From Natrinema salaciae (GTDB lineage: Archaea > Halobacteriota > Halobacteria > Halobacteriales > Natrialbaceae), in contig NZ_FOFD01000002.1 in NCBI RefSeq assembly GCF_900110865.1, positions 368,835-432,834 on the forward strand: a stretch of DNA of 64,000 nucleotides, read 5' to 3'. The position numbers and the translations under genes were made by a program. Under the pieces are notes generated by a model. The model was not told the origin of the DNA and ran no database searches. It was given only the letters and a program-made list of their open reading frames with translations. Of this stretch, positions 18,349-27,521 are shown one piece after another (the stretch's first letter is position 1; every line of letters begins with the position of its first letter).

Positions 18349-18705
18349 TTACTCGTCGTCCGCGTCCGTCTCGAAGATCTCGACGACCGACAGCGGTACG
18401 TCGCGCAGCGCGCCACCGACCTCGCTCTTGGCGATTCGCGAGGCGTGTTCCTCGCCGTCCGCGTTGAAGACCTCCATCTCGAGCGCGAGGCCGACGAGCG
18501 CGGTGTCGGCCGCGATAAAGGCCGAGTCGAACGGCTCGCCACAGGCCGGACAGCCCGTCGCACCGACTTCGACCTCGACGTAGTCCATGTCTTCGCTGTT
18601 GAGTCGCTTCCCGGCTTCGCTGACGGCGACGCCGATCGCGTCGTCGATCTCACCGACGTCACGAACGAGCCATGCCGCTTCCATCGCGACGAGATAGTTG
18701 CCCAT
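18349..18705 (-). CDS. UPF0212 (DUF555) family protein
   Basis: 118 residues: MGNYLVAMEAAWLVRDVGEIDDAIGVAV, with a single CPACGEPF zinc-like knuckle near residue 53 and an acidic C-terminus. This is a conserved archaeal family of unknown function. The length matches the family and the start is unambiguous. Confidence 0.85.
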   Translation of the reverse strand: MGNYLVAMEAAWLVRDVGEIDDAIGVAVSEAGKRLNSEDMDYVEVEVGATGCPACGEPFDSAFIAADTALVGLALEMEVFNADGEEHASRIAKSEVGGALRDVPLSVVEIFETDADDE

Positions 18706-19023
18706 ACCCCGTGGTCGGGCCGAGGGGTTTCCTGCTTTGCGGTTCGTCCGCGCTTGCTTCGTAGACAGTACGCGTGTTCGCGTGTTTCACCGATCGAGCG
18801 TGCGCACGTGAATCGGATGATTCGCATAAGTTACGAGAAATCCCCGGATCGATTGCCACCGACATACCCGTAGTTCGGCTCGAGTCCGCCTCCAGTTGTT
18901 CCGCCGGCAACCTCAGTTGAATCGCAAGCAGGCGGCGACCCGATTAGGAATTAACTACCATTATAAATTCCTATTTTCAAGAAGACTTATATATGCCCTC
19001 CGTCTGGGCATGGCTGAACGCCG
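18706..19023. promoter_or_regulatory. Intergenic region with TATA box for the following small gene
   Basis: No gene is supported in this 318-base stretch. From about 18945 the sequence is AT-rich and ends in a strong TATA-like element cttatatat at 18986-18994, about 30 bases before the ATG at 19024. This predicts a nearly leaderless transcript of the small membrane protein. Confidence 0.55.
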
Positions 19024-19194
19024 ATGATATCCCGCGCGTACCACGCGACCCTGTTCGCACTGTACCAACTGTGCATCGTGATCGGCATCGTCGCGATGCC
19101 GCTCGCGATCGCCGCCCGCCAGGCCGGGCTCACCCTGCCCGTTCACCGCGTCCTCGCCAACGTCGAGGAGGCCTACGAAGCCGCACAGCACTGA
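19024..19194 (+). CDS. Small membrane protein (56 aa)
   Basis: A 57-codon frame: MISRAYHATLFALYQLC begins a hydrophobic helix (about 8-30), followed by an amphipathic segment ending VEEAYEAAQH. Codon use is haloarchaeal, and a well-placed TATA box precedes it. No family recognised. It lies upstream of psmB on the same strand but with its own promoter and a gap of about 180 bases. Confidence 0.68.
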   Translation: MISRAYHATLFALYQLCIVIGIVAMPLAIAARQAGLTLPVHRVLANVEEAYEAAQH

Positions 19195-19345
19195 TCGACC
19201 GACGCTGACTGATTCTCCGGCACGCCGACCGCCGAGCCGTCGGCACCCGATGCGATCGACTCGTCGCAACCACCGCGCTCCCGTCGCTCGAGCCGTCTCG
19301 CTTGCGGGCAGTCGGAAGCGGAAACGAGGGCGGTGACCGCCGGTG

Positions 19346-19351
19346 TTTTAT
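19346..19351 (+). promoter_or_regulatory. TATA-like box of psmB
   Basis: tttata lies 27 bases before the ATG at 19378, the distance expected for leaderless initiation in haloarchaea. Confidence 0.55.
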
Positions 19352-19377
19352 ACCGTCCCGGTCGTAGAGTTCGATCA

Positions 19378-20109
19378 ATGCGTACGCCCAGACACGACTC
19401 CGATTTCTCTCGGACGGTCGACCAGTTGGCCGACGATCCGAACCCCTACGAGCCGGAGATCGGATCGATGCCCCAGAACGACATGACGCGTGATGATCTG
19501 GACAACGTCAACAAGACCGGGACGACGACGATCGGCATCTCCACTGCCGACGGCGTCATCATCGCGACGGACATGCGAGCCAGCCTCGGCGGCCGGTTCG
19601 TCTCGAACAAGAACGTCCAGAAGGTCGAGCAGATCCACCCGACCGCCGCCCTCACGCTCGTCGGCAGCGTCGGCGGTGCCCAGTCGTTCATCTCGACGCT
19701 CCGCGCCGAGGTCAACCTCTACGAGGCCCGCCGCGGGGAGGACATGAGCATCGACGCGCTGGCGTCGCTCGCGGGCAACTTCGCCCGCGGTGGCCCGTTC
19801 TTCGCCATCCACCCGATCCTGGGCGGGGTCGACGCCGAGGGCAGCCACGTCTACAGTATCGATCCCGCCGGCGGCGTCATGGAAGACGACTACACCGTCA
19901 CCGGCAGCGGGATGCAACTGGCCTACGGGCACCTCGAACAGGCCTACGAACCGGACATGTCCAACGAGGAAGCGAAGACGGTCGCCGCCCGCGGGATCAA
20001 GTCCGCCGTCGAGCGCGACACCGGCTCCGGAAACGGCGTCTTCCTCGCGGAGATCACCGGCGAGGGTGTCGACATCCACGGCCACCACGACTTCGACGAG
20101 GTCCTCTAG
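19378..20109 (+). CDS. psmB: Proteasome beta subunit
   Basis: 243 residues. A 48-residue propeptide precedes the KTG|TTTIGI processing site, leaving Thr49 as the catalytic N-terminal nucleophile. The conserved Asp in GVIIATDMRAS and the Lys in NKNVQKV are present, as is the GSGMQLAYG loop. It forms the inner rings of the 20S core particle that degrades unfolded cytoplasmic proteins. The alpha subunit is not in this window. Confidence 0.96.
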   Translation: MRTPRHDSDFSRTVDQLADDPNPYEPEIGSMPQNDMTRDDLDNVNKTGTTTIGISTADGVIIATDMRASLGGRFVSNKNVQKVEQIHPTAALTLVGSVGGAQSFISTLRAEVNLYEARRGEDMSIDALASLAGNFARGGPFFAIHPILGGVDAEGSHVYSIDPAGGVMEDDYTVTGSGMQLAYGHLEQAYEPDMSNEEAKTVAARGIKSAVERDTGSGNGVFLAEITGEGVDIHGHHDFDEVL

Positions 20110-20400
20110 ACCGGTCGACGGCCGAGCCGAGCGGCTTTTGCGGTTTTCTCCCGTCCGGACAGCGTGGCCACCGGCACCGACATCCGCGGCTCCGTCCCGG
20201 TGACTGCCTCGCTGTCGCAGCGACCGTCATCGACACCAGAACGGGACCAGCGACGACGACGAGGACAGGAACGACAACAGCAACACAACAGCAACAGGGA
20301 ACCGGTCTCACCAGTACGGGGCGAACGAGCACGAAGACGAAACACACGTCCGCCGTCGCACACGGGGACCGAGCGCAGGCGATACCGAGCGTCGAGTCGG
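20110..20400. other. Convergent intergenic region, no gene seen
   Basis: This region separates psmB and the oxidoreductase, which are transcribed toward each other. It holds a run of short caacaacag-type repeats (about 20265-20300) but no credible gene. Confidence 0.4.
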
Positions 20401-21525
20401 CTAGTCGAGCCGCGTCGCCTGCTCGAGCTGGGCCTCGCTGACACGAGTGTCGGCGAGGGTCGTCGTCCGACCCGTCTCGCTCGAGCGATAGATCGCATCG
20501 ATGACTCGCTGGACGGTCAACGCTTCGGCCACCGTGTTCGTCTCCGGGACCGTGCCCGTGGCGATGGCCTCGAGGAACTGCTCGTCCTGCTTGGCGTAGC
20601 CGGTCAGCGTCTCGTCACCGGTGAGATTGACGTCGGCGTAGTGATCGCAGCCGGCCGTTCCGGCCTCCAGAATCCGCAGATCGGTGTCGCCGATGTCGAA
20701 CTGGGCACCCGCGCGCGTTCCGCGCACGCGGAAGTCCATGCTCTCCTCGCGGTTGGTCGCCCACGCGGCCTCGAGCGAGACCGTCTGCCCGTCCGCACAG
20801 CGGATGAAGGCGCTGACGGAGTCGTCGACGTCGTACGTCTCGGCTTCCGCGTCCCAGTTGTCGCCGAAGCCGTCCGGATCGGCGTACTCCTCGGTGGTGC
20901 CGAACGTGGTTCGCGTGACGCCGCTCACTTCGACGATTTCGGGGAAATCGAGGGCGTAGAGCGCGAGATCCAGCGCGTGAACGCCGATGTCGAGCAGAGC
21001 ACCGCCGCCGGCGAGTTCGGGATCGGTGAACCACGAGCCGGGGCCGGGAACGCCGCGTCGGCGGACGTAGTTGGCCTCGACGTGGGTCAGATCGCCGAAG
21101 CGGCCGCGCGCGTGCTGTTCGTCGAACATGGCCATCGACGCGGCGTGGCGGTTGTGAAAGCCGACCATACAGATACCCGTCGAACGGGCCGCCGCTTCGG
21201 CGATTCGCTCCGCGCTCTCGAGCGTGTGTGCGAGCGGTTTCTCGACGAGGACGTCGAGTCCTTCGTCGAGAGCCGCGACGGCGATCGGTTCGTGGAACCG
21301 GTTCGGCGTCGTCACGATGACGGCGTCGACCGCGTCGTCGACGACGAGTTCGTCGTGGGTCTCGTAGGTTCGCGCGCCGAACTCCGCGCCGAATCGGTCG
21401 CGCTGCTCCGGGACGAGGTCGACGCCGGCGACGACGTCGGCACCGAGTTCCCGGACGCTTCGCGCGTGGAGGTTCCCCATCCCTCCGAGGCCGACGATTC
21501 CCACACCGATTCCGGTACCGATCAT
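20401..21525 (-). CDS. Gfo/Idh/MocA family oxidoreductase
   Basis: 374 residues. Rossmann motif GIVGLGGMGNLHA at the N-terminus, VEKPLAHT (the family Lys-Pro signature) near residue 93, and a C-terminal alpha/beta domain with GGGALLDIGVHALDLALY. Such enzymes oxidise sugars or sugar derivatives with NAD(P). It is divergent from a ThuA-like gene, a pairing found in disaccharide and polyol catabolism. The ATG at 21523-21525 precedes the Rossmann motif; longer versions add residues with no similarity. Confidence 0.9.
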   Translation of the reverse strand: MIGTGIGVGIVGLGGMGNLHARSVRELGADVVAGVDLVPEQRDRFGAEFGARTYETHDELVVDDAVDAVIVTTPNRFHEPIAVAALDEGLDVLVEKPLAHTLESAERIAEAAARSTGICMVGFHNRHAASMAMFDEQHARGRFGDLTHVEANYVRRRGVPGPGSWFTDPELAGGGALLDIGVHALDLALYALDFPEIVEVSGVTRTTFGTTEEYADPDGFGDNWDAEAETYDVDDSVSAFIRCADGQTVSLEAAWATNREESMDFRVRGTRAGAQFDIGDTDLRILEAGTAGCDHYADVNLTGDETLTGYAKQDEQFLEAIATGTVPETNTVAEALTVQRVIDAIYRSSETGRTTTLADTRVSEAQLEQATRLD

Positions 21526-21882
21526 GTCCAAATCCCCGATTTCGTCGCAGGAGCGTTGGAGGTGAAGTGAGAAATCAACCCTTTCGCTGTCGTTAGTGTT
21601 CGATCCCGGTCCATACGGAGAGGCAGTCGGCGATCGAAATAAGGGTTGTGACCGATTAATCTGTACAACCATTTCGTATTTCACGTGTTACTATACTATT
21701 ATGAGGAAAGAGTGCAGATATATTGAATATGTATGGTATTGCAGACTGTATTACCGACGGCGATCCGTCCGATCGATCCTATCGACGGTGTTCCGCCGCC
21801 GGACGCCTCGATTCCGTTCCCGCGGGTGCCCGTCCGGGCGTCCGGCAGACAGTATAAGACGCCGGAGCGTCGACCGGTCGCT
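21526..21882. promoter_or_regulatory. Divergent promoter region of the oxidoreductase and ThuA genes
   Basis: 357 bases without a gene. It includes a strongly AT-rich block (about 21655-21765) with tgcagatatattgaata and a second tgcaga about 28 bases later, which may be regulator sites. A TATA-like tataag at 21853-21858 lies about 27 bases before the ThuA ATG at 21883. Confidence 0.5.
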
Positions 21883-22578
21883 ATGGTGGCAGTCACGGTC
21901 TGGAACGAGTTCCGACACGAACGGGAGGACGACGACGTCGCGGCCGTCTATCCGGACGGCATTCACGAGGCGATCGCCGGCGCTCTCGACGCCGATCACG
22001 ACGTCCGAACCGCGACGCTCGACGAGCCCGAGCACGGCCTCACCGAAGGCGTACTCGAGTCGACGGACGTCCTGCTGTGGTGGGGCCACGAGGCTCACGA
22101 CGCGGTTGCCGACGCGGTCGTCGACCGCGTTCACGACCGGGTGCTCGAGGGAATGGGACTGATCGTGCTGCACTCGGGTCACTACGCGAAACTATTCAAG
22201 CGGCTCATGGGGACGTCCTGTAGCCTGCAGTACCGCGAGGACGGCGGCACCGAGCGGCTCTGGGTCGTCGATCCCGGTCATCCCATCGCCGACGGGCTCG
22301 ACGAGTACATCGAGCTTCCCGAAACGGAGATGTACGGCGAGCCGTTCGACGTCCCCGAACCGGACCGGCTGGTGTTCACGAGCTGGTTCGAGGGCGGCGA
22401 GGTGTTCCGGAGCGGCTGCTGCTACCGGCGCGGAAACGGACGGATATTCTACTTCCGGCCGGGTCACGAGACCTATCCGATCTACGAGAACGAGGCGATT
22501 CGCCGGGTGCTTCGCAACGCGGTCGCGTGGGCCAGTCCGACCGACGGCTCGCCGCGGACGTTCGGAGCCCGCGAGTAA
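21883..22578 (+). CDS. ThuA-like trehalose-utilisation domain protein
   Basis: 231 residues of the class I glutamine-amidotransferase-like ThuA fold: [10 protein letters not shown] at the start, [10 protein letters not shown], a central [35 protein letters not shown] and [14 protein letters not shown]. ThuA proteins act with Gfo/Idh/MocA dehydrogenases in 3-keto-sugar pathways, which fits the divergent neighbour. The ATG at 21883 is supported by the TATA box 27 bases upstream. Confidence 0.88.
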   Translation: MVAVTVWNEFRHEREDDDVAAVYPDGIHEAIAGALDADHDVRTATLDEPEHGLTEGVLESTDVLLWWGHEAHDAVADAVVDRVHDRVLEGMGLIVLHSGHYAKLFKRLMGTSCSLQYREDGGTERLWVVDPGHPIADGLDEYIELPETEMYGEPFDVPEPDRLVFTSWFEGGEVFRSGCCYRRGNGRIFYFRPGHETYPIYENEAIRRVLRNAVAWASPTDGSPRTFGARE

Positions 22579-22592
22579 CGGCCGCCCCGGCG

Positions 22593-23885
22593 TTAGCCGC
22601 TCCGAAGGGTCGACACCAGTTCGACGATCACCTCGAGCTCGACGCCGGCCGCCGACTCCAGCCGTTCGCGCACGTCGTCGGCGAAGTCGTCCGGCAGTTC
22701 CTCGTCGGGCGGTCGTTCCACGAGGACCGTCACCGTCGGCTGCTCGCCGGTGTAGACGTCGACGAGTTCGTAGTCGATCGCGGTCTCCCGGAACTGTAGT
22801 TCGGTGCCGGCCGCCAGCTGTTCTTCGCTCATCGTCTCGAGTTCGGTACTGACGTCGTATTCGACCGCTGCGGTGCGGTAGGTCCCGTACGTGACGCCGC
22901 CGAGAACGACCGAGAGAACGAGGATCGCGGCCAAGATGACCGCAACGCGCGAGCGGACCCGACCGTAGACGCGGTCGACGGTCTCCGCTCGCTCCGGTCG
23001 ATACCCTGCGAACCACAACAGGACCAACGCGGTGAGGTTGATCGAGAGCACGTTGACCAGGACGAGCGTCCCCGCCGTGACGACGACCGCTGGCTTCCCC
23101 CAGGCGATGCCGAGTCCGACGGTGGCCGCGGGCGGCACGAGCGCGACGGCGATCGCGACGCCGACGAGGACCGAACCGACGTTGCGGGTCAGGCTGATGA
23201 CGGCAGCGACGCCGGAGCCCAGCGCGAGAAACAGGGCGAGAACGTTCGGCGTGATTCGCTCTTCGATCTGCGGGACCGCCGTAATATCGAACCCCGGGGG
23301 AAGCAACACCGACCCTCTGAGCATCCAGCCGATCACCGCCGCCGTCAGGACGGCGACCGCGAGTCCGACCACCTGTAACGTGACGCCGCGCGTCGCAAGC
23401 GCATCGTCGTCGACGATCACCCCGACGCTGGCCGCCAGTGCCGGCCCCATCAGCGGTGCGACGACCATCGCGCCGATGATCGTCGCCGCCGAATCGAGCA
23501 ACAGTCCGGCCGTCGCGATCGCCGTACTCACGATCAGGAGACTGAAGTAGGTCGACGCAGTCGGCGCGAGATCCGCCGCCCGGGACCGAAGTTCCTCTCG
23601 AGCGATCCTGGTCCCCACGAACTGACCGGTCAGGTCGTCGATCCGATCCGAGACGATCGTCTCTGCCGCCACGACGACCGTGTACGAGCCCTCGTCGAGC
23701 CCGGCGCTCCGAAGATCTGCCAGCAGCGGTTCGACTGCCGGCGGCGGGACGGGTATCGAAACGAGGGCCTCGAAATCGCCGCGGTCCGTATCCCGGGAGA
23801 CGGTGTAATCGACGCCGGCCTCCTCTACCACCTCGAGAACGAGGTCCAGTTCGGTTCGGGGAACGAACACCTGTACGAGACGCAT
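22593..23885 (-). CDS. DUF389 (TIGR00341-type) membrane protein
   Basis: 430 residues: an N-terminal ferredoxin-like domain (about 1-85, MRLVQVFVPRTEL) followed by a DUF389 core of about six helices (LDSAATIIGAMVVAPLMGP, NVGSVLVGVAIAVALVPPAAT), then a C-terminal extracytoplasmic domain. The family is widespread and uncharacterised. Only 15 bases separate its stop from the convergent ThuA gene. Confidence 0.88.
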   Translation of the reverse strand: MRLVQVFVPRTELDLVLEVVEEAGVDYTVSRDTDRGDFEALVSIPVPPPAVEPLLADLRSAGLDEGSYTVVVAAETIVSDRIDDLTGQFVGTRIAREELRSRAADLAPTASTYFSLLIVSTAIATAGLLLDSAATIIGAMVVAPLMGPALAASVGVIVDDDALATRGVTLQVVGLAVAVLTAAVIGWMLRGSVLLPPGFDITAVPQIEERITPNVLALFLALGSGVAAVISLTRNVGSVLVGVAIAVALVPPAATVGLGIAWGKPAVVVTAGTLVLVNVLSINLTALVLLWFAGYRPERAETVDRVYGRVRSRVAVILAAILVLSVVLGGVTYGTYRTAAVEYDVSTELETMSEEQLAAGTELQFRETAIDYELVDVYTGEQPTVTVLVERPPDEELPDDFADDVRERLESAAGVELEVIVELVSTLRSG

Positions 23886-23994
23886 ACGGACCGTACACCG
23901 GTGTCGGGGATAGGCTGTTGCCACCCGATCCTGACCGTCACGACGGCCGGACCGTTCGATCGGGGACGCAGTCGCGATCGAACCGGTCGCCGGT

Positions 23995-24846
23995 TCAGAA
24001 CTCCCAGCGACCCTCGTCCGTGATGACGCTCTCGAGCAACTCGATCGGCGTCGCGTCGTAGGCGGGGTTCTCGACCCGGAACCCGTCGGCGGGTTCGGGC
24101 AGTACCTCGCTGCCGGGCCGGAACTCGTTTTCGAAGACGAACCCCTCGCTGACGATCTTCGACGCCGAGCCGAGAACGGTGACCGGCACGTCCAGTCGGG
24201 CGGCCGTCGACGCGATCGGGAACGTGCCGACGCGGTTGTACAGCGTGTCGTCGACGATACAGTCCATGCCGACGACGACCCGATCGCACTCCTCGAGATA
24301 GATTCCCTGCGCGCTATCGGTGATCAGCGTCGTGTCGACGCCCTCGAGGTCGGCGAGCATCCGAGCGGTCTTGCGCCCGATATAGCGCGGTCGCGCCTCG
24401 GTGACGTACACGTCGAACGTCTTGCCGGTCGCGGTCGCCTGCTCGAGCGCCTCGATGACCGTCGAGGAGTAGTCGTGAGTCAGGACGGTCGCGCCGTCGT
24501 CGAGGACGTCGGCGGCGTTTTCGGCTGCCAGCCGTTTGCCGGACTCGATCCGCGAGACGACCTCGTCGATCTTCTCGCTGGTGAGTCGGCGGGCCGCCGC
24601 GACGCTGTCGGGGTCGGCGTCGGTCACGTCGGCGACGATCTCCCGAACGGCGACCTGTAGCGAGGCGTGCGAGGGGTTCGCCCGCCGCAGCACGGAACCG
24701 TTCCGCTCGAGGGCGCGGGTGTACTCCTCGACGGTCGCGAACTCCCGCTCGATCAGCTCCTCGAGGGCCTGGGCCGCGCGGACCGCGACCACCGAGGAGC
24801 TGTGCGTCTGCATCTCGCGGATTTCCTCGGCCGTCTCGTCGATCAT
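23995..24846 (-). CDS. eIF2B-alpha / ribose-1,5-bisphosphate isomerase-like protein
   Basis: 283 residues of the eIF2B/R15P-isomerase/MTNA fold: helical N-terminal domain (1-115), then a Rossmann-like half with THDYSSTVIEAL, YVTEARPRYIGRKTA and VVVGMDCIVDDTLYNRVGTFPIA. It is shorter than typical R15P isomerases (about 320 residues) and may be either a pentose-bisphosphate enzyme or a related protein with another substrate. ATG at 24844-24846. Confidence 0.8.
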   Translation of the reverse strand: MIDETAEEIREMQTHSSSVVAVRAAQALEELIEREFATVEEYTRALERNGSVLRRANPSHASLQVAVREIVADVTDADPDSVAAARRLTSEKIDEVVSRIESGKRLAAENAADVLDDGATVLTHDYSSTVIEALEQATATGKTFDVYVTEARPRYIGRKTARMLADLEGVDTTLITDSAQGIYLEECDRVVVGMDCIVDDTLYNRVGTFPIASTAARLDVPVTVLGSASKIVSEGFVFENEFRPGSEVLPEPADGFRVENPAYDATPIELLESVITDEGRWEF

Positions 24847-24931
24847 ACCTACACGGTTTCCCGTCATCGCAAAAGGTGTTCCGGGTGCACTCACGCGTTC
24901 CGTCCGTCGCCCGTCGGTCGTCGTGGCCCCG

Positions 24932-25255
24932 TCAGGCGGTCTCGTCGAACTCGAACGTCCGCCGTAGCTCGTCCTCGATCCGATCGACGAGCGTCTCGAG
25001 GACGGTATCGAACTGCTCGTGGTCGGCTACCGCCCCAACTCGCTTGCGGGGATTTTCGGGGAGTTCGACGCGGAACTCGCCGGCGCCGTCGTAGACGGGT
25101 TCGCTCTCGCTCAGCACCTGTCGATCGACGGCGCGGAGCACCGTCGAGTCGTACTCTCCGTGGAGCTGCTGGTACGCGTTCGAATAGGCCGCCTCGAGTT
25201 CCTCGAAGTAGTGGACGTACTTCGCCTCGAAGAGCTCGGGATCGAACTCGGTCAT
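24932..25255 (-). CDS. Conserved haloarchaeal protein (DUF5783-like)
   Basis: 107 residues: MTEFDPELFEAKYVHYFEELE with a helical N-terminus and an acidic C-terminal helix (ETLVDRIEDELRR). The pattern matches a family I associate with DUF5783; no function known. It diverges from the next zinc-knuckle gene. Confidence 0.72.
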   Translation of the reverse strand: MTEFDPELFEAKYVHYFEELEAAYSNAYQQLHGEYDSTVLRAVDRQVLSESEPVYDGAGEFRVELPENPRKRVGAVADHEQFDTVLETLVDRIEDELRRTFEFDETA

Positions 25256-25376
25256 AGCTAGCCGTCGGAGCCTCGACGGGTAAACGGTTCGAACGCGCGC
25301 TACGCGGCCGGGTCGACTGGTCGTCGGCCTCACCGACGCCCGCAGGTTTACGTTCTCGAGCACCCTAGAACGCCCG

Positions 25377-25697
25377 ATGACCGTCACCGTCCGGTACACT
25401 TGTCCCCACTGCGGAGCCGTGGTCAGCGTCGAGCGCGAACCTGATCTCGCGGACCGGTCCGTCACCACAGTCCCCCAACCGGGCTGGGAGTACGCGGAGC
25501 CGGACGGCGACCTCGAGTCCGCCGACGGAATCGAGTTCCACTGCGGCGAGGACGGCGACGTCACCGATCTCGACGGCGATCCGGTCGCGGGCTGTGGCCG
25601 TCCCTTCTACCTGAACTTCGTTCGCTACGAGCAGGGGATCGAACTCGAGCCGGAGCCGCCGACCTACGGCGGGCCGCGGTTCGATTTCAACGCGTAG
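25377..25697 (+). CDS. Small zinc-knuckle protein
   Basis: 106 residues with CPHCG at 9-13 and a second set, FHCGEDGD...VAGCGRPFY, near 54-76, so one zinc site is likely. Otherwise acidic and aromatic at the C-terminus (PPTYGGPRFDFNA). No domain name recognised. 186 bases separate it from the Mrp gene. Confidence 0.7.
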   Translation: MTVTVRYTCPHCGAVVSVEREPDLADRSVTTVPQPGWEYAEPDGDLESADGIEFHCGEDGDVTDLDGDPVAGCGRPFYLNFVRYEQGIELEPEPPTYGGPRFDFNA

Positions 25698-25883
25698 GGA
25701 CGGACTCCAACTAACAGGTGAGGCGGTAGCTGCGGATGATCGTGTCCGAGCGATGCACCCGCGAGCGAGGGCGTTCGAAACGGCGGACCCGTTTCGGGAT
25801 GTGAGAACCCGTCGGTTTCTCAGCAACCCGCAGCAAAGAGGTGGGAACACAACCCTTTTCGACGCCCGGAAGTAGCTAGTGAC

Positions 25884-26960
25884 ATGGACGAAGCCGCCGT
25901 TCGCGACCGCCTCCGGACGGTCGAGGATCCGGAACTCGGCGACGACATCGTTTCGCTCGGACTCGTCAACGACATCACCGTCGACGGCGACGCGGTCGAC
26001 GTCGATCTCGCCCTGGGTGCCCCCTACTCACCGACGGAGAGCGACGTCGCGGCGGAGGTCCGCGAGGTGCTCACCGCCGCGGGCCTCGAGCCCGACCTCA
26101 CCGCGAGCGTCCCCGACCGCGACGACCTCACCAGCGAGGAACAGGTCCTGCCCAACGTCAAGAACGTCATCGCCGTCGCTTCCGGGAAAGGCGGCGTCGG
26201 CAAGTCGACGGTCGCGGTCAACCTCGCCGCCGGTCTCTCGCAACTGGGTGCCCGCGTGGGCCTCTTCGACGCCGACGTCTACGGACCGAACGTCCCGCGG
26301 ATGGTCGACGCCGACGAGCCGCCGATGGCGACCGAGGACGAGACCCTCGTCCCGCCCGAGAAGTACGGCGTGAAGCTGATGAGCATGGCCTTCCTCACCG
26401 GCGAGGACGACCCGGTCATCTGGCGCGGTCCGATGGTCCACAAGGTCATCACCCAGCTGACGGAGGACGTCGAGTGGGGCCACCTCGACTACCTCGTGGT
26501 CGACCTCCCGCCGGGCACCGGCGACACCCAGCTGACGATGCTCCAGACGATGCCCGTCACGGGCGCGGTCATCGTCACGACGCCCCAGGACGTCGCGCTG
26601 GACGACGCCCGCAAGGGCCTCGAGATGTTCGCCAAACACGACACCGTCGTCCTCGGGATCGCCGAGAACATGTCGACTTTCGCTTGCCCCGACTGCGGCG
26701 GCGAACACGACATCTTCGGCTCCGGCGGCGGCGAGGCCTTCGCGGAGGAGCACGAACTCCCCTTCCTCGGCTCGATCCCGCTCGACCCGGCCGTCCGTGA
26801 GGGCGGCGACGGCGGGAAGCCGACGGTCCTGAAAGACGGGAACGGGACCAGCGACGCCCTCCGGACGATCACCGAGAACGTCGCCAACAATACCGGGATC
26901 GTCCACCGTCAGGCCATCTCCCAGAGTCGACACAGCGAAGCGGCGTCTCCGGATCGATGA
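25884..26960 (+). CDS. Mrp/NBP35-type iron-sulfur carrier ATPase with MIP18 domain
   Basis: 358 residues. An N-terminal MIP18/DUF59 domain (about 1-85: VEDPELGDDIVSLGLVNDI) precedes a ParA-like P-loop ATPase with the deviant Walker A SGKGGVGKST (about 99-108) and the FACPDCGG CxxC motif used to bridge a 4Fe-4S cluster. It carries Fe-S clusters to target apoproteins. The following small gene overlaps its stop by four bases (ATGA), indicating co-translation. Confidence 0.93.
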   Translation: MDEAAVRDRLRTVEDPELGDDIVSLGLVNDITVDGDAVDVDLALGAPYSPTESDVAAEVREVLTAAGLEPDLTASVPDRDDLTSEEQVLPNVKNVIAVASGKGGVGKSTVAVNLAAGLSQLGARVGLFDADVYGPNVPRMVDADEPPMATEDETLVPPEKYGVKLMSMAFLTGEDDPVIWRGPMVHKVITQLTEDVEWGHLDYLVVDLPPGTGDTQLTMLQTMPVTGAVIVTTPQDVALDDARKGLEMFAKHDTVVLGIAENMSTFACPDCGGEHDIFGSGGGEAFAEEHELPFLGSIPLDPAVREGGDGGKPTVLKDGNGTSDALRTITENVANNTGIVHRQAISQSRHSEAASPDR

Positions 26961-27214
26961 GTTCGAGCGGCAACGACGAGGAGGGCGGCAGCGATCCGGA
27001 TGACGGATTCGAGCCCGACCCCGATCGCGTCGCTTTCCTCCGCGAGATCGCCGACGACGTCCGCGGCGACACGAGCGAGAGCAAACAGCTCGCGAACGTC
27101 CTGTATCGGACCAGCGACCTCTACGACGAGAGCGAGGAAACTTCCCCCGAGGAGATCGTTCGCAACGTGAAGTTCATTCTCGAGGTCACCGAGCAAGGGG
27201 GTCTCGAGCGCTGA
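26957..27214 (+). CDS. Small acidic protein coupled to the Mrp ATPase
   Basis: 85 residues, start ATG overlapping the Mrp stop. Disordered acidic N-terminus (1-25), then a helical domain (VAFLREIADDVRGD, QLANVLYRTSDLYDE, SPEEIVRNVKFILEV). No family recognised. The tight coupling suggests a partner or regulator of Fe-S delivery, which is inference. Confidence 0.72.
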   Translation: MSSSGNDEEGGSDPDDGFEPDPDRVAFLREIADDVRGDTSESKQLANVLYRTSDLYDESEETSPEEIVRNVKFILEVTEQGGLER

Positions 27215-27521
27215 GCGGTCGACTCGAGTGTGCGGGTAAACCAACGTATTCTCGGGTGTCGAGCGCGCCCAGAGTCGATCGGTGGAGTGTCGCTCGAGAC
27301 CCCGCTTCGGCCAGCCCCGACCAGCGAGTGTCGTCCCCTCTCGCGATACACTGTGAACGAAAAACCGCGAGCCAGCGACGCGCCGATACTGTATACCACT
27401 TTGTGGTATCAAATACCCTCTAAAACCATTTAGGGGTGTGCCTTATTCGTCTGGCCCGTGTTCGTCCGGCTAGGAAACAGTGGCGGGGCATCGATTCGTC
27501 TCGACGCTGGACCCGATACCC
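27215..27521 (+). promoter_or_regulatory. Promoter region with a perfect dyad before the coiled-coil HhH gene
   Basis: 307 bases without a gene. At 27393-27409, ataccac and gtggtat form a perfect 7-base inverted repeat around ttt. Immediately downstream is a second imperfect dyad (ccctctaaa...tttagggg, about 27416-27436). Both lie within 130 bases of the next start codon and look like repressor sites. Confidence 0.55.
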
